A DNA stretch of 52,158 nucleotides from NCBI RefSeq assembly GCF_039521845.1, contig NZ_BAAACW010000128.1, forward strand, positions 1 through 52,158, read 5' to 3'. This DNA comes from Alkalibacterium iburiense (GTDB taxonomy: Bacteria > Bacillota > Bacilli > Lactobacillales > Carnobacteriaceae_A). Shown here in pieces: positions 41,407 to 50,659 of this stretch (position 1 is the stretch's first letter; the number at the start of each line of letters is the position of its first letter). The position numbers and the translations under genes were made by a program. A model generated the notes under the pieces. That model worked only from the letters and a program-made list of their open reading frames with translations, made no database searches and had not been told where the DNA came from.

Positions 41407-42333
41407 TTACTCTTCTTCAGCAAAAACGGGGGCTGTTAAATAACGCTCACCTGTGTCGGGCGCAACCGTTAGCACTTGTTTACCAGAGCCTAAGCGTTCC
41501 GCAACTTTAATCGCCGCTACCACGTTTGCTCCAGCGGACACTCCCACGAGCAAGCCTTCTTCTTTGGCTAAGCGACGAGTCATATCGATTGCTTCCTCAC
41601 TGGAAACCGTTAAGACCTCAGAATATAAATCAGTATCCAACACTTCTGGGATGAACCCTGCACCTAACCCTTGAATCTTGTGAGGGCCTTTTTCTTTGCC
41701 GCTTAAAACAGCCGACTCCACCGGTTCCACAACAATTAATTCAACATCGGATTTCTTCTCTTTCAACACTTTACCTGCACCGGTTATCGTTCCACCCGTA
41801 CCGACACCCACAACAAAGGCATCTGGTGAATCTCCACCGAAAGCTTCCAGAATCTCAGGGCCCGTCGTTTTTTCATGAACAGCCGGATTAGCCGGGTTTG
41901 TAAACTGAGAAGGCATGAAGTGCCCTGGTTTTGAAGCCAGCTCTTCTGCACGCGCATTAGCAGCGGGCATTCCGTCGGCCCCAGGTGTCAATTCCAATTG
42001 CGCACCGTAAGCCTTCATTAACGCACGTCTTTCCTTACTCATCGTATCAGGCATAACAAAAATAGCTTTATAGCCTTTTGCAGCAGCTACCATAGCCAAG
42101 CCCACACCCGTATTTCCACTTGTTCCTTCCACAAGCGTATCACCCGGTTTGATGATTCCGTCTTTTTCAGCTTGCTCTATCATATTCAAAGCAATACGGT
42201 CCTTCACACTGCCTCCAATACTCATCGATTCAAGCTTCACATATAAATCAGCCGCATCTTCGGCTACAACCTTATTCAGCTTCAAAATAGGTGTTTGTCC
42301 GATCAATTCAGTTACAGAGTTTACTTTTTTCAT
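41407..42333 (-). CDS. cysK: Cysteine synthase A (O-acetylserine sulfhydrylase)
   Basis: 308 residues, PLP fold-type II. Lys44 in GGSVKDRIAL forms the Schiff base; GTSGNTG (about 69-75) binds substrate; VGVGTGGTITG (about 175-185) holds the PLP phosphate. Makes cysteine from O-acetylserine and sulfide. The C-terminal LTVAPDTGERYLTAPVF is the standard OASS end, favouring CysK over cystathionine beta-synthase. Monocistronic. It fits the sulfur theme with YeeE/YedE and the cst operon. No T-box leader seen upstream. Confidence 0.94.
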   Translation of the reverse strand: MKKVNSVTELIGQTPILKLNKVVAEDAADLYVKLESMSIGGSVKDRIALNMIEQAEKDGIIKPGDTLVEGTSGNTGVGLAMVAAAKGYKAIFVMPDTMSKERRALMKAYGAQLELTPGADGMPAANARAEELASKPGHFMPSQFTNPANPAVHEKTTGPEILEAFGGDSPDAFVVGVGTGGTITGAGKVLKEKKSDVELIVVEPVESAVLSGKEKGPHKIQGLGAGFIPEVLDTDLYSEVLTVSSEEAIDMTRRLAKEEGLLVGVSAGANVVAAIKVAERLGSGKQVLTVAPDTGERYLTAPVFAEEE

Positions 42334-42428
42334 ATAATCTCCTCATTCCTTTAACTTTAGTCCTCTTTCAGTTTAAGCTTTAAAGCGTTTTTATTCAAGC
42401 ACTTACTATTAGAAAGTTAATTTTTTTA

Positions 42429-42468
42429 TAAAAAAGCCCTCTAAACCGACTAATGGGTCCAAAGGGCG
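42429..42468 (-). terminator. Terminator of the PRPP synthetase gene
   Basis: GCCCT (42436-42440) pairs with AGGGC (42463-42467) with a partly paired interior; the minus strand then runs into TTTTTT. Confidence 0.6.
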
Positions 42469-42478
42469 TCTGATTTAT

Positions 42479-43474
42479 TTAAATTAATTCATGGTGTTCC
42501 AGTTTTTCAACGTATCGTTTATCAAATAAAGGCTTAATGGATTTGTGTTCGTAAATACGTTTGATGGCATCCGCAATAATGATGGCCACACTAATCTGTT
42601 CAACCAAAGGACATAAACTCTTTTGAGACAGATCAATTGTATTCGTCACGACGACTTTTTTCAGTGCGGATTGATCTAATACTTCAATAGCATTGTGAGA
42701 AAAGACCGCATGGGTCGCACAGGCATAGACTTCTACTGCTCCCGCTTCCAGAAGTGTATCGCACGCTATGGTCACTGTTTTACCTGTATCTATTAAGTCA
42801 TCATATAAAATACAGATTTTTCCTTCAACGTCTCCTACAATATTGTATTTATGAGGGATATCTTGTTCTTCTTCTTCCCGTTTATCAATAATGGCTAGAG
42901 GCGCATTTAAAAGTTCAGCCATTTCTCGGGCACGAGATACTCCGGCATGATCTGGGGAGACAATCACGACCTCTTCCCCAAATAATTCTCTGTCAATAAA
43001 GTAATTAGCTAAGAGAGCTGCGGCAGATAAGTGGTCTGTTGGAATATCAAAGAATCCTTGAATCTGTGGACTGTGCATTTCCATCGTCACAACTCGGTCT
43101 GCTCCGGCTACTGTCAGCATATTGGCGACAACTTTAGCGGTTATAGCTTCTCTCGGACGTTCTTTGGAGTCTTTTCTGGCATAGCCGTAATAAGGAATCA
43201 CCACATTGATTTTACGTGCGCTTGCCCGTCTTAAGGCATCAATCATGATAACAGCTTCCATCAAGTAATCATTGCTTGGGTGATTGGTCGACTGAATGAA
43301 GTAGACATCATCCCCTCGAATACTTTCTTCAATGTTTATTCTGATTTCTCCATCTTCGAAGGTTGTAATATCGGCTTTTCCTAGTTCCATTCCTAATTCT
43401 TTAGCGACTTCTTCAGCTAACGGTCGATTTGAGTTCAACGAAAACAATCGCAACTGCTTTTTCTTTTTTGTCAT
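42479..43474 (-). CDS. prs: Ribose-phosphate pyrophosphokinase
   Basis: 331 residues, class I PRPP synthetase. FEDGEIRINIEESIRG (about 39-54), the flexible loop YGYARKDSKERPREAIT (about 95-111), metal/ribose region VSPDHAGVSRAREMA, and the PRPP loop DDLIDTGKT, where most enzymes have DDMIDTAGT. Makes PRPP from ribose-5-phosphate and ATP. The GK in the loop and the length are typical of the second prs copy (Prs2) of Lactobacillales, so another copy may exist in the genome. ATG 43474 has GGAGG 6 bases upstream. Confidence 0.92.
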   Translation of the reverse strand: MTKKKKQLRLFSLNSNRPLAEEVAKELGMELGKADITTFEDGEIRINIEESIRGDDVYFIQSTNHPSNDYLMEAVIMIDALRRASARKINVVIPYYGYARKDSKERPREAITAKVVANMLTVAGADRVVTMEMHSPQIQGFFDIPTDHLSAAALLANYFIDRELFGEEVVIVSPDHAGVSRAREMAELLNAPLAIIDKREEEEQDIPHKYNIVGDVEGKICILYDDLIDTGKTVTIACDTLLEAGAVEVYACATHAVFSHNAIEVLDQSALKKVVVTNTIDLSQKSLCPLVEQISVAIIIADAIKRIYEHKSIKPLFDKRYVEKLEHHELI

Positions 43475-43558
43475 AGTGGCCTCCACTCATTAACTGTTCA
43501 CACTCTTCCATTTTATCCTAAGCTTATAGGCTGAAAAATGCAAGGGATTTCCGTTTAC

Positions 43559-44149
43559 TTAGCCCACATGTGTAATTTCTAATTTTCGGCTAGAAGGTTT
43601 TAATAGTGCCTGAACTTCCTTAGGGTCATTGTCTAAATTCAAGTAAAATTGTTCGTCTTCCGGTTCTAAAATAACTGGCATTCGGTCATGAATAGAAGCC
43701 ATTTGTTTATTGGCTTCAGTTGTCAAAATAGAATAGGTCAGCTGACTTTCTCCATTTTCATTGGTATACCGTTCGCATATACCTGCCATAGAAAAAATGG
43801 GTAAGTCTTTCATTTGAATGCGTTTCTTCTCCTTTTTCTCAATGCTCTCTACTTTCTGCCACTCAAAAAAGTAAGTTGCAGGAATCAGGCAGCGCCTCTT
43901 TGAAAATGGCTCTTTAAATGTTTTCTTTTCTAAAATCGTTTCTGATCGGGCATTGATTAAAGGGCGTTTCGCAAAATTGGGTGTAAAGCCCCATTTAATC
44001 CGGTACAACTTTCGATTCGGCAAGAGGACAACAGTGTCAGCAGTAGGAAATATTTCCTCCTGGCCAGTAAAATCCCCTTCTGACCACTTGGCTTCATAGC
44101 GTTCTTCCAGTTCTTCTTTGGAGACAGTTAAGCCGTATCTTCCACACAT
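43559..44149 (-). CDS. SRAP-domain protein (YedK/HMCES family)
   Basis: 196 residues. MCGRYGLTV places the catalytic Cys2 right after Met1, as in all SRAP proteins, which trap abasic sites in single-stranded DNA by a thiazolidine link. Also present are NARSETILEKKTF (Asn around 66), the Glu in YFFEWQK (about 105) and HDRMPVILEPED with its His (about 153). It ends LEITHVG, about 15-25 residues earlier than typical members, which usually continue through an N-rich segment. No second frame restoring the tail was seen. Probably functional. Confidence 0.88.
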   Translation of the reverse strand: MCGRYGLTVSKEELEERYEAKWSEGDFTGQEEIFPTADTVVLLPNRKLYRIKWGFTPNFAKRPLINARSETILEKKTFKEPFSKRRCLIPATYFFEWQKVESIEKKEKKRIQMKDLPIFSMAGICERYTNENGESQLTYSILTTEANKQMASIHDRMPVILEPEDEQFYLNLDNDPKEVQALLKPSSRKLEITHVG

Positions 44150-44277
44150 CCTGAACTCCTCCTTTTCTTATATTATAACGCATTTAGAGTTTTAAATTAT
44201 AGTTTTATTAGTCTGATAAGCAAAAAAATACAGATATTCCTCTTTGCATCCGGTTAATTTTTTTAAAATAATTTAAT

Positions 44278-44388
44278 GAGATGCAAAATCGATTTGCGTC
44301 TCGTTAAATCCAGCTCAACCCTTTTATTGAGATGCAAAATGGATTTGCGTCTCAATAATTCCTGCTCAGCCCTTTTATTGAGATGCTC
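44278..44388. repeat. Palindromic tandem array 3 (51-bp period, 2.3 units)
   Basis: GAGATGC recurs at 44278, 44329 and 44380. Unit 2 has 15-bp arms TTATTGAGATGCAAA / TTTGCGTCTCAATAA (one wobble, tiny loop); unit 1 is similar and unit 3 is cut. Linkers carry CAGCTCAACCCTT and CTGCTCAGCCCTT. The array lies in the divergent region between the SRAP gene and the Rieske oxidoreductase gene. The rest of 44150-44481 shows no further element. Confidence 0.8.
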
Positions 44389-44481
44389 ACTCCTTTTAGA
44401 GGGTAAAATAAGGCTATCTTTTTCCTTCTAAATTCAAGAGTGCTATACTCAAAAAAAGAAGTCTTTTGAAGGAGGAGTTTT

Positions 44482-46026
44482 ATGGACACCCACTCAACAA
44501 ATAGTCACCTTTCTCAATTCCCCCAATCCCTTTGGCTTAAACACTCCATCCCCCGCTATCCGTCTTTAACAGAAAATAAAACAACAGAAGTCGGCGTAAT
44601 CGGTGGGGGAATCGTTGGGATACTCACGGCTTATTTACTAGCCAAAGCTGGGAAAAAAGTCACTCTCATTGAAGCGCGAGAGATGATATCTGGAGTGACT
44701 GGCAACACAACAGCTAAGATTTCTGCTCAGCACGGTCTGATTTATAATGAGCTGATGAGCACCTTTGGAGAAAAAGAGGCGCGTTTATACTATGAAGCGA
44801 ACAGAGACGGCCTTCATATGATTAAAGAAATCAGTGAATCGCTGGAAATCGATTGCGACTTTGAAACCCGGGATGCCACTGTATTTTCTACTTCAACTAA
44901 AGGAAAAAAACAAATTGATAAAGAAGCCCAGGCGTATCAAAAACTTCATATTGATGGGACGTTAATTAATGGGCAAGTGGATGAATTGCCTTTTGAAACA
45001 ACAGCGGCACTCACTATGCCGAATCAAGCCCAATTTGATCCTGTTAAATTTCTCGCCCCTTTATTAAAAGAGATTGAAAAACTCGGTGGGGAGATTTACG
45101 AAAATACCCGTGCAGTCAAAGTATGTAAGGGTAAAATGAGAGTGCATCTGGAAAATGAGGCGGCTCTAGATTGTGAAAAAGTTGTTGTCGCTACACACTA
45201 CCCTTTTAATGATTTTAATGGCTTATACTTTTCAAAATTATCTATTGAACGGTCCTATTTGCTTGCAGCGAAAGTGAATCAACCTGTTCCAAAAGGCATG
45301 TATATCAGTACCGAGTCACCGAGTCGTTCCCTTCGTTCAGCCCGCAGCGCAACGGGTGAAGAGTACTTATTAATCGGTGGAGATGGCCATCAAACGGGGA
45401 AACGCCACACCCATACAGAAGCTCACTACCGTAATCTTGAAAACTTCGGGAAAACCTGGTTTGATTTACAAGAGGTTCCTTATCACTGGTCAGCACAAGA
45501 CTTGACTACTTTGGATAAAGTGCCTTATATCGGACAGATGATTCATTCTTCCGAACATATACTCGTTGCGACTGGCTTTAATAAATGGGGCATGGCAATG
45601 GGAGCTACCGCCAGTCAGTTACTGACGGATACTATTTTAAATCAAGAGAATGATTACAGCGACTTATTTGACCCCTTGCGTAATAAATTGAAAACAAAAG
45701 ACGTGCAGCAGTTTACTAAAAAGAATGCAGCGGTCGGAAAAGATTTCGTCGTGAAACATGCTAAGCGACCAGACAAGCCTGCCGAAAGCTTAGCCATAGA
45801 TGAAGGCGGTTTGGTCACAGTCAATGGTAAAAAAGTGGGAGGTTACCGGGATAAAGACGGCACGCTTCATGTAGTCAAAACCACCTGTACCCATATGGGG
45901 TGCGGCTTAGACTGGAATGACGCTGAACGGTCATGGGATTGTTCCTGCCACGGATCACGATTCTCCTATAAAGGCGACGTCCTCGACGGCCCAGCTGTGA
46001 AACCACTTGAAAAAGTAGAAGAATAA
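44482..46026 (+). CDS. FAD-dependent oxidoreductase with C-terminal Rieske domain (YhfW-like)
   Basis: 514 residues. DAO-type FAD domain with VGVIGGGIVGILTAYLL (about 37-53) and TGNTTAKISAQHGLIY (about 76-91), and a late FAD segment ATGFNKWGMAMGAT (about 365-378). A Rieske [2Fe-2S] domain occupies about 440-514 with CTHMGC and CSCHGS carrying the two Cys and two His ligands. Firmicutes YhfW proteins have this fusion; their substrate is unknown, probably an amine. ATG at 44482 has GAAGGAGG upstream. Monocistronic with its own terminator. Confidence 0.9.
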   Translation: MDTHSTNSHLSQFPQSLWLKHSIPRYPSLTENKTTEVGVIGGGIVGILTAYLLAKAGKKVTLIEAREMISGVTGNTTAKISAQHGLIYNELMSTFGEKEARLYYEANRDGLHMIKEISESLEIDCDFETRDATVFSTSTKGKKQIDKEAQAYQKLHIDGTLINGQVDELPFETTAALTMPNQAQFDPVKFLAPLLKEIEKLGGEIYENTRAVKVCKGKMRVHLENEAALDCEKVVVATHYPFNDFNGLYFSKLSIERSYLLAAKVNQPVPKGMYISTESPSRSLRSARSATGEEYLLIGGDGHQTGKRHTHTEAHYRNLENFGKTWFDLQEVPYHWSAQDLTTLDKVPYIGQMIHSSEHILVATGFNKWGMAMGATASQLLTDTILNQENDYSDLFDPLRNKLKTKDVQQFTKKNAAVGKDFVVKHAKRPDKPAESLAIDEGGLVTVNGKKVGGYRDKDGTLHVVKTTCTHMGCGLDWNDAERSWDCSCHGSRFSYKGDVLDGPAVKPLEKVEE

Positions 46027-46031
46027 ACAAA

Positions 46032-46070
46032 ATGCCCTTATCACTGAGAATAAAGTGGTAAGGGCATCTT
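46032..46070 (+). terminator. Terminator of the oxidoreductase gene
   Basis: ATGCCCTTA.CACT (46032-46045) pairs with AGTG.TAAGGGCAT (46053-46066), followed by a short T-rich end. Lies between convergent genes. Confidence 0.8.
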
Positions 46071-46079
46071 TCATTTATT

Positions 46080-47960
46080 TTACGTTAAGACAACTTCTTT
46101 AATTTCTCCTTCGTCATCTTCTGTATAGTATTGCGCCTGGGCATACCATAAGTCATGATACTTCCCTTTCTTGTCTTTTACGAGTTCCTCATGTGGGCCT
46201 CTTTGGACAATCTCCCCTTCATGAAAAACAACGATTTCATCACAGAATCGGCAACTGGAAAGTCGGTGGGAAATATAAAGGGCCGTTTTATCTCCAACAA
46301 TTTTATCAAAATGAGAATAGATTTCAAACTCCGCAATGGGATCTAAAGCTGCGGTTGGTTCATCTAAAATGACAATGGGGGCATCTTTATAGATGGCGCG
46401 AGCCATGGCTATTTTTTGTGCTTCTCCTCCAGAAACTTCTACACCGTCTTTTTCAAAATTCTGATAAAGATACGTATTCAGTCCCTTTGGTAGCTTATCA
46501 TAGCGCTCTTTAAAGCCAGCATCTTCAATGGCAGACAGCACTTTTTCCTTCTCATATTCTGTTGAAGCTGCAATGTTTTCTCCTAAGCTAAAGGAGAAGA
46601 GTCCGAAATCTTGAAAGACTACTGAAAAAAGTTGCAAATATTCATCGTAGTTGTACTTCTTAATATCAATACCATTTAATAAAATTTCGCCCTCAGACGG
46701 ATCGTATAATCGAGCGAGTAACTTAATGAACGTTGTCTTGCCGCTTCCATTCATCCCTACAATCGCCATTTTTTCTCCGATAGTTAACTTGAGGTTAATA
46801 TTTTTCAATACATAGTCGTCAGAACCAGGGTATTTAAAGGAAACATTGCGTACTTCCAATTCATACTCATGATCTGATCGTTTTTCGATTGGCAACGTGC
46901 CTTCGTGTTTTTCACTTTTCAATTCAAGAAACTCAAAATATTTCTTAAGGACTTTATTATTGTTTTTTAACTGAGAGACATTTGAGACAAACTCAGGGAA
47001 AGCCATCATAAAGTTGGAGAGGGCTCCGGTATAAATAACGATTGAACCAGGCGGTATTGCTCCCCCAATAGCTTTCAGTGTTGTAAACAAGAAACCCAAA
47101 CCTAAAAACAAATGAATCCATATTTGAAGTTTAGTGGTTCCCAGGTTTTCCTCATTTTGCATAGTTGTTAAGGCTTCACCAGTTGATTCCGACATACCTT
47201 TGAACACTTTACTGTATACTTTCTGTTGTTTATATAAACGGATTTCCTTCCCTGACTGATAATCAAAGAGTTGATTCATTATGAATCCGTATATATTATT
47301 TGTATGCGTCGCACTTTCAAGCATTTTATTTAATGCGTTGACTCCTCGTTCATAAATTTTGGATGCATAGAGGAAGTAGGCAATGCCTACGATGATAACT
47401 CCTACTAAAAACCATCCACTGTTAAGAAAAGATAATGAGCTTGTGGCTGGAACCTCTGCCGTAAATATCTGTAGGACAAACACACTAGCTACAACTAAGG
47501 AAATCAACTGAGTAATGAGACCTTTTGTTTCTAACATATAATAATGCAAACCCTGTCCGCCTGACAGTTCTGCCATATCCAGAAAATTTCTCAATTCATG
47601 TACTTCTGTGTTTTCAATAAATTCATAATCCATATAAATGACTTTGTTGTTCATTTTCATGTCTTTTTTGTCTTTCGCTTGATAATATAAGGTTATTCTA
47701 TAATGTTCCAGACCATTTGCTAAGACATTCGCCGTAAAAGTCAACAGTAACGCTGAAGCAATAATAGGAATCAGCTCTTCAAAAGTGGGCTGGGTAAATA
47801 GTATATTAATGATCCACGATGTGAAAAACAAGCTGATGAACGGGAACAGCCCTTCAGAGACTCCCTGTGCCAGGCTAATCAGTATCAATTTCGGTTCTAG
47901 TTCATACACTTCTTTATACCCGCGCCACATCAACTGGGCACTTTCTTTAAACGATTGCAT
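46080..47960 (-). CDS. ABC exporter half-transporter, second subunit (degenerate signature)
   Basis: 626 residues: six-helix membrane domain (about 1-340) then an ATPase domain. Walker A GMNGSGKTT (about 402-410), Q-loop VVFQDFGLFSFS, signature VSGGEAQK in place of LSGGQ, Walker B IVILDEPTAALD, H-loop SHRLSS. The altered signature with a normal partner signature indicates a heterodimeric exporter with one weak ATP site. ATG 47960 (AGGTG upstream) lies inside the previous gene, overlapping by 14 bases; GTG 47972 is possible. With the LytTR/GHKL genes upstream, a peptide or bacteriocin export role is plausible (inference). Confidence 0.85.
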   Translation of the reverse strand: MQSFKESAQLMWRGYKEVYELEPKLILISLAQGVSEGLFPFISLFFTSWIINILFTQPTFEELIPIIASALLLTFTANVLANGLEHYRITLYYQAKDKKDMKMNNKVIYMDYEFIENTEVHELRNFLDMAELSGGQGLHYYMLETKGLITQLISLVVASVFVLQIFTAEVPATSSLSFLNSGWFLVGVIIVGIAYFLYASKIYERGVNALNKMLESATHTNNIYGFIMNQLFDYQSGKEIRLYKQQKVYSKVFKGMSESTGEALTTMQNEENLGTTKLQIWIHLFLGLGFLFTTLKAIGGAIPPGSIVIYTGALSNFMMAFPEFVSNVSQLKNNNKVLKKYFEFLELKSEKHEGTLPIEKRSDHEYELEVRNVSFKYPGSDDYVLKNINLKLTIGEKMAIVGMNGSGKTTFIKLLARLYDPSEGEILLNGIDIKKYNYDEYLQLFSVVFQDFGLFSFSLGENIAASTEYEKEKVLSAIEDAGFKERYDKLPKGLNTYLYQNFEKDGVEVSGGEAQKIAMARAIYKDAPIVILDEPTAALDPIAEFEIYSHFDKIVGDKTALYISHRLSSCRFCDEIVVFHEGEIVQRGPHEELVKDKKGKYHDLWYAQAQYYTEDDEGEIKEVVLT

Positions 47961-49776
47961 GCTGCTTTTCACCTACTTCATTTTTGTAATAATAACTTTG
48001 TGTTTCAAACATATCAAAATACTTCCCTCTTAATCTCATTAACTCAGAGTGCGTGCCTTCTTCGATAATCTTCCCATCCTCCAGAAAGACAATGCGATCA
48101 CAGAAACGTGTAGAAGCTAATCGATGGGAAATAAAAATAGAAGTCTTATTTTTCGACAAGGATTCATACTGCTGATAGATTTCACTCTCAGCAATGGAAT
48201 CCAAGGCTGCCGTCGGTTCATCCAGAATAAGTATCGGACCATTTTTATACAAGGCTTTGGCCAATTGCAACTTTTGTTTCTGCCCGCCCGATAAGTCAAC
48301 TGCATCTGAGAAAATGCGTTTAACTAACTTTGTTTCTCTTCCTTTAGGCAGTGACTGATACACGTGCTTTAATCCACTTTCTTTTTCTACTTTATTTAAA
48401 TAAACATCATCTTTTTCTTTTCCTTGTAAAACCATATCTTCAATCGTAACAGGCAATTCATAATAATCCTGGAAAACGACTGAAAAGAGAGCGTAGTAAT
48501 CATCTAGATTGTATTCATCCATTCTGTGGCCATTGATTAAAATCTCTCCTTCTGTTGGACGATATAAACCGGTTAGTAACTTAATCAATGTCGATTTCCC
48601 TGCTCCATTCACTCCAACTAAGGCCATTTTTTCTCCTGGTTTAATGGTAAGATTAAACTCCTTAATCGTATCTGTTTCAGCTTCCGGATATCTGTAGGAA
48701 ACATTTTTAAATTCTATAGAATAAGGAAGGGAGGGTGAAACTTCTGTCTCCACTCCTTCTCCATGGTTGCGCGTGCTTTTTAATTCCATGAATTCCCTGT
48801 AATCATCTATTTCCATTCCTGCTTTATTTAAGTCAACAATTCTTCTGAGAATACCGCTAATCCACTGAGACAGAGTAGCAATAGCACCGAAGTATACGGT
48901 AAAACTAGCCACACTAATTTCTCCACTAATAATCATTTGAATCAGTAGAACATAGGCAACTAAATCTATAACTAGCTTAAATCCTCCGTCTAAAATATTT
49001 CCACCAATCTTTCTGCGTCTCACCTGATGGGTTAACTGATATTTTTCTTGACTCAATTGGGAGAATATATCTCCAAACCAGTTTTCCATTTTATACAATC
49101 GCATATCTTTAGCCCGCTGAAAATGACCTGTTTGTTCTGTTAAGTAAGTAATTTTCCGATTAACGGGTGATACCACTTTCTTATTGTCGTCTTCTAATGT
49201 ATTAATATGCAGACTGTATAAGAAATTGATTACTGATGAGACACCAACGAGTACAATAAACAGCCAATGAATGTCTACTAAAATATAACTATAGAGAAGG
49301 AAACCGAGGATGCTCTTTGTAAGTCCTTCAAGCACAAGGAATATATGCTGAAATGCTTGATGCGGATTACTTGCTGTATCAAAGGCTTTATTTATTTTTT
49401 CCTGTCCTTCATCTCCATCAAATACATCAAAGTCAATCTTCATTAAATGAACGGCCAGACGATTCAATATGATCACTCTGAAAATATTTCCCTGCATTTG
49501 AAGTTTCATCATATTTGTTTTAGAGAGCACCGTTAAAACCAGTACTCCCACAAGTAAGGCAACAAAAGTTCCAATTAGCCATTCCACATTTTGACCAGTC
49601 GAAACGCCTTCTATGACAATCGCCGTCAAACCTAATGTTGCTAAAGGCAGGAGCATGCCTGAAACGGATGCTAACCCGACATACAAAAACAACTTCTTAT
49701 CGTACACTGCGATTTCCTTGAGTAAAAACCAAATATTATTTATTGCTGTATACTTCTGTTCTGATTTTTTCTTCAT
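47947..49776 (-). CDS. ABC exporter half-transporter, first subunit
   Basis: 609 residues: membrane domain (about 1-330) with helices near 30-50, 60-82, 155-180 and 265-300, then an ATPase domain. Walker A GVNGAGKST, Q-loop VVFQDYYELP, signature DLSGGQKQK, Walker B ILILDEPTAALD, H-loop SHRLAS, so this subunit carries the consensus signature. Pairs with the overlapping downstream subunit as a heterodimer. ATG 49776 is chosen for GAGGTG at 6 bases. It follows the kinase gene by about 160 bases on the same strand, so regulation by that two-component system is likely. Confidence 0.85.
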   Translation of the reverse strand: MKKKSEQKYTAINNIWFLLKEIAVYDKKLFLYVGLASVSGMLLPLATLGLTAIVIEGVSTGQNVEWLIGTFVALLVGVLVLTVLSKTNMMKLQMQGNIFRVIILNRLAVHLMKIDFDVFDGDEGQEKINKAFDTASNPHQAFQHIFLVLEGLTKSILGFLLYSYILVDIHWLFIVLVGVSSVINFLYSLHINTLEDDNKKVVSPVNRKITYLTEQTGHFQRAKDMRLYKMENWFGDIFSQLSQEKYQLTHQVRRRKIGGNILDGGFKLVIDLVAYVLLIQMIISGEISVASFTVYFGAIATLSQWISGILRRIVDLNKAGMEIDDYREFMELKSTRNHGEGVETEVSPSLPYSIEFKNVSYRYPEAETDTIKEFNLTIKPGEKMALVGVNGAGKSTLIKLLTGLYRPTEGEILINGHRMDEYNLDDYYALFSVVFQDYYELPVTIEDMVLQGKEKDDVYLNKVEKESGLKHVYQSLPKGRETKLVKRIFSDAVDLSGGQKQKLQLAKALYKNGPILILDEPTAALDSIAESEIYQQYESLSKNKTSIFISHRLASTRFCDRIVFLEDGKIIEEGTHSELMRLRGKYFDMFETQSYYYKNEVGEKQHAIV

Positions 49777-49933
49777 CTCTTTCACCTCACTTCTATCTTA
49801 TATCCATTTGAAAAAAAGTGGCTCCTCATTCTTGAATGGTCCTTTTACACACATGAACGGTCGATATAACTCTATACAAGATAAGCATCTAACAGAGTAG
49901 ACGCTGTTTCTTAAAGAATAGAAAAAAAGAGTG

Positions 49934-50659
49934 TCACAACGGTAAGGTGACTTCCGTAGCAAACACTCCTTCTTCAAACTGGCGGTTAATAAACCCTTCA
50001 TATTTGTTGACCGTCGAATCAATTCGTTTGAGACCAAACCCATGATCTTTTCCCTTTTTAGTTGTTAAGATTTCATTCCCTGATTTCCTTATTGTGTGAT
50101 TCATTGTGTTCGTGACACTGATGTAAAGTTGCCCTTTCATTTCATTGATGTACACACGAATTACCCGGTCTTCTGGATTCTCAAGAGTCATGCAGCCTTC
50201 AATGGCATTACTTAATAAATTTCCTAATATTATGCCTAAATCAACATCTTGCACTTGAATCGTTTTCGGTACTTGAGCTTTTGCCCGAAGAGTAATTCCT
50301 CTTGACTGGGCTAATGTCAACTTACTGTTCAAAACAGCATCCATCATGACATTTCCAGATTTTATCAGCGTATCAACAGATACTAAATCTTCATCCAATT
50401 CGTCTAAGTAACTGTTCAATTGAGTCAGTTGATTCAATTCGAGATAAGCTTTCATCGCTTGGATATGATTTTTATAATCGTGACGCCATCCGCGCATTTG
50501 CTTATAAATACTTTCTACCTCTTCTACGTGGGAACGGATAAGTGTGGCATTGGCTTCAGTAATTTTCTTATCATAATAAGAACGGATAAGATGACGCAAG
50601 CCAAATCCTACTATCGCTAAGCCAATCACTGAGATTATAATCATGATATAAGGACTCAC
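49934..50659 (-). CDS. GHKL-type sensor histidine kinase, single membrane segment
   Basis: 241 residues. One N-terminal helix (about 4-25), then a dimerisation helix with RGWRHDYKNHIQAM (His around 59), N-box GNLLSNAIEGC, and G-box DHGFGLKRI. This is the AgrC/ComD/CitA-like GHKL class, but with one membrane segment instead of the usual six to seven, so peptide sensing by an N-terminal domain is not supported. It may sense via a partner, possibly the ABC exporter. GTG start overlaps the regulator stop as GTGA. Lies in RR-HK-ABC-ABC order. Confidence 0.85.
   Translation of the reverse strand: MSPYIMIIISVIGLAIVGFGLRHLIRSYYDKKITEANATLIRSHVEEVESIYKQMRGWRHDYKNHIQAMKAYLELNQLTQLNSYLDELDEDLVSVDTLIKSGNVMMDAVLNSKLTLAQSRGITLRAKAQVPKTIQVQDVDLGIILGNLLSNAIEGCMTLENPEDRVIRVYINEMKGQLYISVTNTMNHTIRKSGNEILTTKKGKDHGFGLKRIDSTVNKYEGFINRQFEEGVFATEVTLPL

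Noticed and set aside
49798..49854. 18-codon frame MCVKGPFKNEEPLFFKWI before the ABC exporter as a signal peptide gene
   Set aside because: No ribosome binding site, no double-glycine leader, no similarity to known pheromones.
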